DNA of 7,936 nucleotides from Desulfobulbaceae bacterium (GTDB lineage Bacteria > Desulfobacterota > Desulfobulbia > Desulfobulbales > Desulfobulbaceae). Under the pieces are notes generated by a model, which was not told the origin of the DNA, searched no databases, and saw only the letters and a list, made by a program, of their open reading frames with translations. The DNA is taken from contig JALVAI010000272.1 of assembly GCA_027011235.1 (NCBI GenBank), forward strand, positions 1 through 7,936, given 5' to 3'. The position numbers and the translations under genes are program-made. Shown piece by piece: positions 1-7,131 of this stretch (positions within the stretch are counted from its first letter, which is position 1; the number at the start of each line of letters is the position of its first letter).

Positions 1-2444
1 AGATCATCAGTCTGATCGGCACTGTCCTGGCCTGTGCCCTTTTTTACCTGCCAGGTTCCCAGGTCTTGACCTCCCTGGTCGGCAACCGAGCGGCGGAAAT
101 CCTGCGGCTGCTCGGTTCCGGTTCCCGTTTTGACTCGATCACCCGGGGGGTCATTGATCTACGTGACCTCTATTTCTATTTTTCCATCTGCGCCTCCTTT
201 CTGGCCCTTAATGTCTACGGGCTGGAACGGCTGCGCTGGGCGGGCAACAGAACAAAGAAAAATCATCGCGTCTGGAACCTGCTGATCCTGCTTGTGGTCG
301 CCAACTTCCTGGCCGCCAATTTCTGGCTCGCCCCCATCACCTGGCTGCGCTATGACACCACCCGCAACAGGATATACTCTATTTCCCAGGCCACCAGAAA
401 TTACCTGCACCAGCTCAAAGAACCCCTGCTCATCCGGGGATATTTTTCCGCCCAGACCCATCCCCTGCTGGCACCGCTGGTGCCGAGGATACGGGACCTG
501 CTCAAGGAATATCGGATTGCCGGTAACGGCAAGGTACGGGTGGAATTCATCGACCCGGCGGAACACCCGGACCTTGAACAGGAGGCCGGACAAAAGTACG
601 GCATCAGGCCGGTTCCCTTTGAAACAAACTCAAAATACCAGTCATCGGTCACCAACTCCTACTTCAATATCCTCATTAAATACGGCGACCAGTTCCAAAC
701 CCTTGGATTCCGCGACCTGATCGAGGTCAAGGCCAGGGGGGAAAATGATCTTGAGGTGGAACTGCGCAACCCGGAATATGACATCACCCGGGCCATCAAG
801 AAAACACTGTACGCCTACCAGGGCTCAGGCAACCTGTTTGCCGGTATCAGGGGCAAGGTCGAAATCACGGCCTACTGTTCTCCGGATGACAAGCTGCCAC
901 AACCGTTGACTGCCCTGAAAAAAGACCTCACCTCTGCCGCAAAACGGTTAAACAGTTCATCCGGCGGCCGGGTGAATATCCGGTTCGTGGACCCGGAGGC
1001 GGACGGCGGCAAAACAGCGGCAGAGATCAGAAAAAAATTCGGCTTCCAGCCCATGGCCCTGAGCCTGCTTGATCCGCGCACCTTTTATTTTTATATCACC
1101 ATGGAAAATAACGGCCGGATACTCCAGGTTCCCCTGCCCGAGGATCTCACCGAAGACGGACTTGTCCGGACGCTTAAGGATGGTCTTAAGCGTTTTTCCC
1201 GCGGCTTTCTGAAAACAGTTGCCCTGTACACTCCTCCATCCACGCCGCCCATGCCCCAATACGGCATACCTGGCAGCGGCAAGAGTTTCCGGCTTCTGCG
1301 AAAGGTCCTTGGCCAGGAATATTCAATTGTGGATACCGACCTGAAAAAGGGCCGCGTCCCTGAGGAGGCAGACTTTCTCCTGCTGGTAGCGCCAAAAAAT
1401 CTCGATAAAAAACAGCTTTTTGCCGTAGACCAGTTCCTGATGCAGGGAGGATCGGTGGCCATTGCCGCCGCTCCCTTTGATGTCAACCTGCAGGGACAAC
1501 TGCGTGCTGAAAAATATGTGACCGGCCTTGACGATTGGCTGGCGCACATGGGCATCACCATGAAAAAAACCATGGTGCTTGACGAGCAGAATTCCGCCTT
1601 TCCCATACCGGTGGAGCGGCAGGTCGGGATGTTCAGGGTGCGGGAAACCCGTCTGATCAACTATCCCTATTTCCTTGACATCAGGCCATCCGGCATGATC
1701 GATACCGAAGGCCTGCTCGCAGGTATTCGCCAGCTGTCGCTGAGCTGGGCCTCGCCGATTGTTGTTAATTCCGCCAAAAATAACCATCGGCATGTGGTGG
1801 AGTTGCTGCACAGCTCACCGAGATCATGGACTTCCGAGTCATTGAACATACAGCCTGATTTTGAAAAATATGGCCCGGCTGGCTTCAAAGTCGGCGATGA
1901 CCTCGGGCCCAAAACCGTGGGCCTGCTGGCTGAGGGGACCTTTAACTCCTGGTTTGCCGGCAAGCCTTCACCACTTTTGTCAGCAGCAGAGAAGGACAAG
2001 GAAAAAAAGGATACAAAAGGGAAGACAGATAAGGACAAGACCAAGGCCAAGAAAGATGAAAAAATCACCATTGGTAGGGTCATTGCCCATTCACCGGAAT
2101 CGGCCAGAATTTTTCTCTTTTCCTCCAATACCTTTTTGACCGACACCGCAATCGGCCTGCTGTCAAGCGTGCTCCATACCGGCTACCAGGCACCGGTGCA
2201 ACTGATGACCAACGTGGTTGACTGGTCGCTGGAAGACCGGGGCCTGCTCGCCATTCGAGGCAGAAGCCAGTTTGCGCGCACCCTGCTGCCGCTCAGCCGT
2301 AAGGAACAGATGTTCTGGGAATACCTCAACTATGGCCTGGCCGGGGCCGGCCTGTTGCTGATCTGGCTGCTGCGTGTCGCGGCCCACAACAGGTCCCGTA
2401 CCTATTACCACCATATTCTCACCAATGGGAGGATAAAGGCATGA
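1..2444 (+). CDS. ABC-2 permease / GldG-like auxiliary fusion protein, 5' truncated
   Basis: The frame is open from the window edge (first full codon at 3) to TGA at 2442-2444, giving 813 visible residues. The true start lies upstream; the TTG at 66 is only an internal codon. Visible residues 1-75 look like the end of an ABC-2 (GldF-type) permease: a membrane segment at about 1-16, the stretch RGVIDLRDLYFY near 48-59 and a second segment at about 56-74. A third segment (about 91-110) leads into LRYDTTRNRIYSIS, which matches the RxDxT...YSLS motif opening GldG-type (ABC_transp_aux) proteins. A large, probably periplasmic region follows: two similar modules (nt about 417-729 and 849-1200), then a GATase-like part with VPEEADFLLLVAPK and QFLMQGGSVAIAAAP. 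A Lys/Asp-rich stretch (nt about 1987-2065) and a final membrane helix (about 775-791) close the protein. In the known families such proteins join an ATPase in an exporter-like complex. The substrate is unknown, and gliding should not be assumed outside Bacteroidota. Family assignment is firm; function is not. Confidence 0.8.
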   Translation, partial: IISLIGTVLACALFYLPGSQVLTSLVGNRAAEILRLLGSGSRFDSITRGVIDLRDLYFYFSICASFLALNVYGLERLRWAGNRTKKNHRVWNLLILLVVANFLAANFWLAPITWLRYDTTRNRIYSISQATRNYLHQLKEPLLIRGYFSAQTHPLLAPLVPRIRDLLKEYRIAGNGKVRVEFIDPAEHPDLEQEAGQKYGIRPVPFETNSKYQSSVTNSYFNILIKYGDQFQTLGFRDLIEVKARGENDLEVELRNPEYDITRAIKKTLYAYQGSGNLFAGIRGKVEITAYCSPDDKLPQPLTALKKDLTSAAKRLNSSSGGRVNIRFVDPEADGGKTAAEIRKKFGFQPMALSLLDPRTFYFYITMENNGRILQVPLPEDLTEDGLVRTLKDGLKRFSRGFLKTVALYTPPSTPPMPQYGIPGSGKSFRLLRKVLGQEYSIVDTDLKKGRVPEEADFLLLVAPKNLDKKQLFAVDQFLMQGGSVAIAAAPFDVNLQGQLRAEKYVTGLDDWLAHMGITMKKTMVLDEQNSAFPIPVERQVGMFRVRETRLINYPYFLDIRPSGMIDTEGLLAGIRQLSLSWASPIVVNSAKNNHRHVVELLHSSPRSWTSESLNIQPDFEKYGPAGFKVGDDLGPKTVGLLAEGTFNSWFAGKPSPLLSAAEKDKEKKDTKGKTDKDKTKAKKDEKITIGRVIAHSPESARIFLFSSNTFLTDTAIGLLSSVLHTGYQAPVQLMTNVVDWSLEDRGLLAIRGRSQFARTLLPLSRKEQMFWEYLNYGLAGAGLLLIWLLRVAAHNRSRTYYHHILTNGRIKA
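417..1200 (+). repeat. Tandem duplicated module within the GldG-like protein
   Basis: Two consecutive protein segments have the same layout. Copy A spans nt about 417-729 and copy B about 849-1200. Each opens with a beta-strand-like stretch (LLIRGYFS; VEITAYCS), then a helix, then a closely matching core: GKVRVEFIDPAEH (from nt 528) against GRVNIRFVDPEAD (from nt 966). Next come KYGIRPVPF against KFGFQPMAL and a hydrophobic strand (YFNILIKYG; TFYFYITME). The order strand-helix-strand-IDP resembles a thioredoxin-like fold, but that is inference. Similarity is judged by eye at protein level; there is no long DNA identity, so the duplication would be old. Boundaries are approximate. Confidence 0.5.
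2427..2432 (+). promoter_or_regulatory. Ribosome binding site of the DUF4340 gene
   Basis: GGGAGG lies 8 bases before the ATG at 2441, inside the last codons of the upstream gene. It is a strong Shine-Dalgarno match and favours the ATG at 2441 over the Met four codons later. Together with the ATGA stop/start overlap it points to coupled translation of the two genes. Confidence 0.8.
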
Positions 2445-3520
2445 CGAAAAGCATGAAAAAAACACTCGCCTTGCTGGCTGTTCTCCTGCTTGTCCAAACG
2501 GGTCTTGCCGGGTATTTATGGAATCACAGCCGGACGCAGGACGCCTTTGTCGACGATGAACCGTTACTTGATTTTTCCACCGACCACATTACAGCCATCA
2601 CCATCACTGGCCCGGACAAAAAAACAGTAATTCTGAAGAAAAAGGATTCCCGCTGGTTCCTGCCCGGATATTTCAAGGCGCCAGCTGATGGGGACAGGGT
2701 AGATGAGCTCCTTGCCAAACTGGCCGGGCTGAAAAAAAGCTGGCCGGTGGCCACCACTCCGGAGGCCGCCACACGATTCAAGGTGGCTGCCGATCAATTC
2801 GAGCGTCACATTATCCTGAAAAAGGGAGATACTCCAGTGGCCGAACTCTATGTCGGCACATCGCCCTCCTTTCGCAAGGTCCATGTGCGGCTGCCGTCTC
2901 GGCCCGAGATCATGGCTGTCACCTTTTCCACCATGGATGTCAATGACACCCCGGACGATTGGCTGGATAAAGATATCGCCACCCTTGACGAAGACAAAAT
3001 CGCAGCCATCACCCTCAACGACATTCATCTCATCCACAAAAACGGCAAATGGACCCTTGCCGATCCCGGAGCGCAGGAACAACCAGGCAGGGCCGCAAAT
3101 GGAGAGAATGATATATCCACGAACCAATCAAACCAAAAAACCGACGCGAAAAAGGCGAACACCATTGTCCATGCCCTAACCGGCCTGCGGGTGGATTCTG
3201 TTCTCGGCACTGAGGAATTGCCTGAATATGGCCTGAAAAAACCGGTTATCCATTGCCGGGTAAGACTGCGGAACAAAACAACCATTGACTATCGTTTCGG
3301 TTCCATAAAAGACAAAGCATATTATGCCCTGAAGCGGTCCGACCTGCCCTATGTTTTCAAGACTGGTAAATGGCAGGTAAAACCGCTGCTCAATCGGCAG
3401 CGAAAAGAGCTGGTTGCAACCGGGACGACAAAAAAGGCGGTCCAGCCCCTGCCCGATTCCAGCCCCGGACCGCAGACGAAATCACAGGCCGGATCCCAAA
3501 CGCCGAAGCAGGCCCCCTGA
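2441..3520 (+). CDS. DUF4340-type membrane-anchored protein
   Basis: This 359-residue protein starts at an ATG overlapping the stop of the GldG-like gene (ATGA) behind a good ribosome binding site. Residues 6-26 form a hydrophobic helix after a Lys-rich N-terminus, so it is probably inner-membrane anchored with the rest in the periplasm. The body has DUF4340 character: a strand pair around ITAITITGPDKKTVILK and SRWFLPGYFKAPADGDRV (50-87), then LYVGTSPSFRKVHVRLP (137-152) and WLDKDIATLDEDKIAAITL (174-192). The first unit is echoed at 187-256 (KIAAITLND, NGKWTLADP, IVHALTGLRVDSVLG). A Gln/Asn-rich insert (about 210-240) and a Pro/Gln/Ser-rich tail (about 330-359) look disordered. Genes of this type commonly follow GldG-like genes, so it is probably another extracytoplasmic subunit of the same ABC system. 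No catalytic motif is visible and the biochemical role is unknown. It is the last gene of the + strand group here. Confidence 0.75.
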   Translation: MTKSMKKTLALLAVLLLVQTGLAGYLWNHSRTQDAFVDDEPLLDFSTDHITAITITGPDKKTVILKKKDSRWFLPGYFKAPADGDRVDELLAKLAGLKKSWPVATTPEAATRFKVAADQFERHIILKKGDTPVAELYVGTSPSFRKVHVRLPSRPEIMAVTFSTMDVNDTPDDWLDKDIATLDEDKIAAITLNDIHLIHKNGKWTLADPGAQEQPGRAANGENDISTNQSNQKTDAKKANTIVHALTGLRVDSVLGTEELPEYGLKKPVIHCRVRLRNKTTIDYRFGSIKDKAYYALKRSDLPYVFKTGKWQVKPLLNRQRKELVATGTTKKAVQPLPDSSPGPQTKSQAGSQTPKQAP

Positions 3521-3534
3521 CCGGTCTTCGTCTA

Positions 3535-3556
3535 CCTGTTTTGCACACAAAACAGG
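3535..3556. other. Small hairpin in the convergent gap
   Basis: CCTGTTTT, a 6-base loop GCACAC, then AAAACAGG form a perfect 8-bp stem. It sits 15 bases past the stop of the DUF4340 gene and 48 bases past the HD-GYP stop, so it could end transcription from both sides. No T-run follows on either strand and half the stem is A:T pairs, so it is a weak candidate terminator. Confidence 0.3.
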
Positions 3557-3603
3557 GATGGTTCAAGTAGAGATGAGGGCGGGAAGAGGTGGACAGGCGA
3601 CCA

Positions 3604-5265
3604 TCAAAAGATCAGTTCAGCCGGCTGGATGCCGAGTTCTGAGGGATGACAGCTTTCCAGGATCGGACGGTTAAAGCCGCCCCGTTCCCTGTCCCAACTG
3701 CCAAGACTCATCAGATAGCGCTTGGTATAGGTGGAATCGCCATTATCCTGCAGCAGCAGAACCCAGAGTTCGGACGAACCCTTTTCCTTGTCCGGAGGCG
3801 TCGTTACCATCCCCATCTCGCCATTGTCAAATTTCAGTATTGTCCCGAGTGGATACACGCCCAGCATATTGATAAAGACCTTGAGCAGGATGGGATCAAA
3901 ATCCGTCCCTGACCCTTTGAACATGAGGCCAAGCGCCTGATCAGGGCTTAAAAAACTGGACCGGTAAATGCGTTGGGAGGTGATGGCGTCATAGACATCG
4001 GCAATGGCCACGATACGCCCAAGCAATGTAAGCGGCCTGTTGCGCGGCGTTTTCGGGTAACCGGAAAGATCGTACTTGAGGTGATGTTCAAAGGGCGGCA
4101 GCAGGATTTCCGCCTTTTTATCGTACGATGCCCGCAAGCGGATAATTCGACGGACACTGTTGAGAGAATGTTTCTGTAACTCGGCAAGCTCATCATCCTC
4201 GAGCCTGCCCGGTTTGTTTAATATTTTGATTGGAACATCTATCTTGCCGAGGTCATGAAACAGCCCGCTCAGTCCCAACCGGCCCAGCAGGGTACGGGAA
4301 AGGCCGATTCTGTTACCGAGACAGACGGAAAGAATGGCCACGTTGACGGAATGGGTGAAGGTATAATCATCATAATCACGGATGGTACTCAGCCCAAGAA
4401 GGATATTGTCATCATCCATGATAAGATCAACCATGTTCTGCACCATGTGTACCGCCTTGCCGATACCGGCATACCGGCCGGCCGAAAGTTTCTGCGACAG
4501 GGTCTGCAGGGAACTCATGGCATAACCATAGGTGCGCATGGCCTTTTTTTGCGCTATCTCCCGCCTGTTTTTCCGCCTGCCCTTCTGGGTTGATCGTTTT
4601 TTTTCGCCCCTGTTCCCCTGCTCCGACGGAGAACGCAGGATGCGCTTTGTCCCCCTGTCGGTTTCTGGTTCTTTTTTCCTGCGAACAACGGGTTCAACGG
4701 CCGTCTGCCCGGACCTGTCGGAAGAGGAAGGCGAAGGAGCAGCTGTTGAGGAAGTGACGGCATCGGCAAAAAAAGACTCCAGCGATTCGGTCTGGGAAGG
4801 ATCGATAACATCCACCCAGGGAAAGCGGTCACCGGCCATTTCCGTTGACAACCAGTGAAACGGATTTTCCTGACGGCCGCATTTATTCAAAATCCGGGCA
4901 AAGGTTGTGATCTCCTTAAGGGAGGCATAGGTAACGTTCTGATAAATTTTCAGGCCGTCCAGTTGGCGATCTTCAAAAAACGTCAACATCTTGCGGACAA
5001 GTCCTGCCGCATTACGCTTGAAAATGATCTTTTCCTGCTGCAGATAAAAGCCGCCCACGGCCACAAGAAGCGTTATCTCATCATCCTCGGCAAGAAGCCG
5101 CCCCGTTACCTCGAGGAAGCTGTCAACGCACCGGACAAGCAATGTGTTGTTATCCTGATGGATACTGGCCGTACTGAGCAGGTTATTCAGCACCTGAATA
5201 AATTGCTGCCCCAGCATACGATTATCCCCGGCCATACCATTTAAGCCCGATCCGTCTCGTCCCAT
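3604..5265 (-). CDS. HD-GYP domain protein, predicted cyclic-di-GMP phosphodiesterase
   Basis: From the ATG at 5265 this is a 553-residue soluble protein. HD-GYP enzymes hydrolyse cyclic-di-GMP to pGpG or GMP. The domain occupies about 295-470 with THSVNV (His305), HDLGK (His337, Asp338, Lys341), ILNKPGRL, KH (His366), HH (394-395), SGYP (401-404) and AIADVYDAITS (Asp423). All expected binuclear metal ligands are therefore present. A C-terminal extension (471-553) begins YPLGTILKFDNGEMGMV, a strand-rich tail common behind such domains. Residues about 17-128 form a helical/strand module resembling the N-terminus of the HEAT-like protein next door. A disordered, very basic linker (171-244) joins the two. 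No receiver domain or membrane helix is seen. The open frame extends to 5412, but those starts lie inside the preceding gene. The ATG at 5265, 4 bases after that gene's TAA, is preferred; it has only a weak GGGA upstream. Starts at 5235, 5217 or 5307 remain possible. Confidence 0.9.
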   Translation of the reverse strand: MGRDGSGLNGMAGDNRMLGQQFIQVLNNLLSTASIHQDNNTLLVRCVDSFLEVTGRLLAEDDEITLLVAVGGFYLQQEKIIFKRNAAGLVRKMLTFFEDRQLDGLKIYQNVTYASLKEITTFARILNKCGRQENPFHWLSTEMAGDRFPWVDVIDPSQTESLESFFADAVTSSTAAPSPSSSDRSGQTAVEPVVRRKKEPETDRGTKRILRSPSEQGNRGEKKRSTQKGRRKNRREIAQKKAMRTYGYAMSSLQTLSQKLSAGRYAGIGKAVHMVQNMVDLIMDDDNILLGLSTIRDYDDYTFTHSVNVAILSVCLGNRIGLSRTLLGRLGLSGLFHDLGKIDVPIKILNKPGRLEDDELAELQKHSLNSVRRIIRLRASYDKKAEILLPPFEHHLKYDLSGYPKTPRNRPLTLLGRIVAIADVYDAITSQRIYRSSFLSPDQALGLMFKGSGTDFDPILLKVFINMLGVYPLGTILKFDNGEMGMVTTPPDKEKGSSELWVLLLQDNGDSTYTKRYLMSLGSWDRERGGFNRPILESCHPSELGIQPAELIF

Positions 5266-5269
5266 CCCG

Positions 5270-7009
5270 TTATTGTCCCATTGCTTTTTTGCAGGCGAGC
5301 CGGACATCCGGCAGAATACCACCCGCTCCTTCCCTGAGGATCTGATCGGCCTCCGCAATTCCCAACCCATGCAGGGCAATTGCCGCGCCCTGTTTATGGT
5401 ACATGGCGTCACGACTGAACATCTTTCCCAGTTTTCCGCCGGTGAGGATCTTCTTCAAGACCGGAACGGACTGTTTGGAACCGCAACAGCCAAGCGCCTT
5501 GTAACAGGCAAGCAGGTGTTCCTTATCAGCTATTCTATTGCCGCCGTTCTGCAGATAGGTGAGCAGTTGTTGTTCATACTGCTCATTTCTTTGCCTTGAC
5601 AGCAAAGCAAGAATTTTTCCGCGGACATTGGGATCAGGATCATTGATCAGGGGAAAAAGGACCAGAGGATCAAGCTGATGGCGCTGCTCAAGGATGTCAA
5701 AAGCTCTGGTGCGGATGCCTTTGGAATCGTGCAGGGCCATAGCGAGAAAAACCCTGTTCCCGATCGCTGGTTCCATGTCCCTGACAATGGGCAAAAGCCG
5801 CAGACATAATTCCTCATCAAATTTTGGCAGGGCCCTGGCAAGGATTTCCGGGGCCCGCCGGGCATGGTGAATAATAACACTGCCAAGGGCCTGCCGCATT
5901 TTGGCAGACGGGATATCGGGCAACAACGGCCCCAGGGTAAAAAGAACGGTGGGTGAAAGCAGGCAGAGAACCCGCCAGAGATATTCTATTTGCTGGGAAT
6001 AGGCCCGTGTTTCAGGATCCAGCAAAAGACGTCTGGGACCGCGCAGGCTTTCCGGCCGGGAGACTGTTTCCAGAAAATCATCAAAAAGCGGCCGGGCCCA
6101 TTGTTTCTTTCTGTGAAACGAGTCACGCATCCGCAACATGTTATTGAGCACCTTCAGGGCCGCGTCAAACCGTTGGTTTGTCAACGCGTGCAGAAACCGG
6201 TCCTGCAGAAAATCAAGGGTAGCGGTAAAATCCTGCCGGTCATTTTGAAGAACAAGAATTATCAACAGGATATCGATAACATTGTCCGTATTGTCGAGCT
6301 GTTCCTCTTCCGCAACCATCTTTTCCAGCTCATACCGCTCCAGGGGCGACAACTCCCACAGATCGTTCCCCTTGGCGGTTATGGCCAAAACAACGGAAGG
6401 GGCCTCATCGTCTGGAAAATCCTCATCGATACCTTCATCAAAGAGGTCCCCGCTTTCTTCGAAACCCGCATCATCGACAAAATCGGTCGGTGCCTGCTCA
6501 TTGGCCATCGGCGGCGGTGCCACCTTGAAGCCGGAAAAATTGATGGCCGGAGCGTCAAGAGAGAGAATATCTATGGCCTTATAACCGATATGCGGGTAGT
6601 CCTGTTCCCAAAGAGCGGTAACGATATCACCGTCATTTTCCTCGTCCACCATCCTGTGATCATTGATCAGCTTGAGGAGGCTCTGCATCTCCCAGAGTTC
6701 GATCCCCTTTTTAAACTCCAGATATTGCACGCCGTCCCGGCCAAGGAGATAGGCAACGTCACTTTCTTCGGCAGTACCCTGATAGACGATTTCCCCGCCA
6801 TAACGCAGGCTGTTTTTTTCGACATCCAGCCGCAGGCTGTCATAGTCGGCTAGAAATCTGGTCAGATGACGGCTGAAATTTAGCAAGTGCTTTTTGGCAA
6901 TCGCATGCTCCGCCGGATAGAGGGTATAGTTTTTCACCGCACCGGCAAAGGCCAGGGAAAAGTTAAACACTCCTTTTAATTCCGGATCACTTGAATGTAA
7001 AATTTTCAT
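5270..7009 (-). CDS. HEAT-repeat-like protein paired with an HD-GYP protein
   Basis: A 579-residue soluble protein with no signal peptide. An in-frame TAA lies just upstream (7018-7016 on the minus strand), so the ATG at 7009 is the first possible start. The Shine-Dalgarno is poor. Residues about 11-117 form an N-terminal module with NYTLYPAEHAIAKKHL (27-42), FLADYDSLRLDVEKNSLRYGG (52-72), and LEFKKGIELWEMQSLL (97-112). It resembles the N-terminus of the adjacent HD-GYP protein. A very acidic linker (176-202, 14 Asp/Glu and no Lys/Arg) follows. The remainder (about 215-579) is almost all helix with HEAT-like units, clearest at 447-472 (PLINDPDPNVRGKILALLS) and 496-523 (HLLACYKALGCCGSKQSVPVLKK), and a weaker one at 540-577. 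HEAT arrays are protein-binding scaffolds; no enzyme motif is visible. The gene ends 4 bases before the HD-GYP start, so the two are probably co-translated and may work together. The exact function is unknown. Confidence 0.6.
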   Translation of the reverse strand: MKILHSSDPELKGVFNFSLAFAGAVKNYTLYPAEHAIAKKHLLNFSRHLTRFLADYDSLRLDVEKNSLRYGGEIVYQGTAEESDVAYLLGRDGVQYLEFKKGIELWEMQSLLKLINDHRMVDEENDGDIVTALWEQDYPHIGYKAIDILSLDAPAINFSGFKVAPPPMANEQAPTDFVDDAGFEESGDLFDEGIDEDFPDDEAPSVVLAITAKGNDLWELSPLERYELEKMVAEEEQLDNTDNVIDILLIILVLQNDRQDFTATLDFLQDRFLHALTNQRFDAALKVLNNMLRMRDSFHRKKQWARPLFDDFLETVSRPESLRGPRRLLLDPETRAYSQQIEYLWRVLCLLSPTVLFTLGPLLPDIPSAKMRQALGSVIIHHARRAPEILARALPKFDEELCLRLLPIVRDMEPAIGNRVFLAMALHDSKGIRTRAFDILEQRHQLDPLVLFPLINDPDPNVRGKILALLSRQRNEQYEQQLLTYLQNGGNRIADKEHLLACYKALGCCGSKQSVPVLKKILTGGKLGKMFSRDAMYHKQGAAIALHGLGIAEADQILREGAGGILPDVRLACKKAMGQ

Positions 7010-7060
7010 CGGAAATTAACCGGAAAAAATACAGCTCAACCGTTATGCACTTCTGATTTC

Positions 7061-7066
7061 AGTATA
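7061..7066 (-). promoter_or_regulatory. Possible -10 box upstream of the HEAT-like gene
   Basis: Read on the minus strand this is TATACT, five of six matches to the sigma-70 -10 consensus, 51 bases before the ATG at 7009. It lies in the 122-base gap after rodA. No convincing -35 hexamer lies 16-18 bases upstream, so the site would be weak or activator-dependent. The gap has no clear rodA terminator, so read-through from rodA is also possible. Confidence 0.3.
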
Positions 7067-7131
7067 CAACAGACCTGGGCCAAAAAGTGAGAAAAAACCG
7101 CATCAAGTGATATATCCTTTTTTACAACCGC

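Noticed and set aside
66..68. TTG as the start of the GldG-like gene
   Set aside because: The frame stays open to the window edge and the upstream codons encode a hydrophobic segment fitting a permease helix.
1091..1660. 189-codon open frame on - within the GldG-like gene
   Set aside because: It is rich in Ser/Arg/Pro as expected from an antisense frame, with no domain, and the + frame is clearly coding.
3370..3674. Two short + frames running across the end of the DUF4340 gene into the convergent gap
   Set aside because: They overlap both flanking genes, are rich in Pro and Arg, and show no good ribosome binding site or conserved pattern.
4255..4593. 112-codon open frame on + inside the HD-GYP gene
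   Set aside because: It lies opposite the most conserved part of the HD-GYP domain and is a shadow frame.
5990..6853. 287-codon open frame on + opposite the HEAT-like gene
   Set aside because: It is antisense to a well-supported gene, its translation has no recognisable domain, and it has the composition expected of a complement-strand shadow.
7063..7082. Sigma-54-like promoter (TGGCCC...TTGT on -) before the HEAT-like gene
   Set aside because: The spacing is off by one and the essential GC of the -12 element is missing (GT instead).
7090..7127. A-run and T-run after rodA as a terminator
   Set aside because: The runs could pair only as A:T with a loop of over 20 bases and no G:C stem, which is not a plausible terminator.
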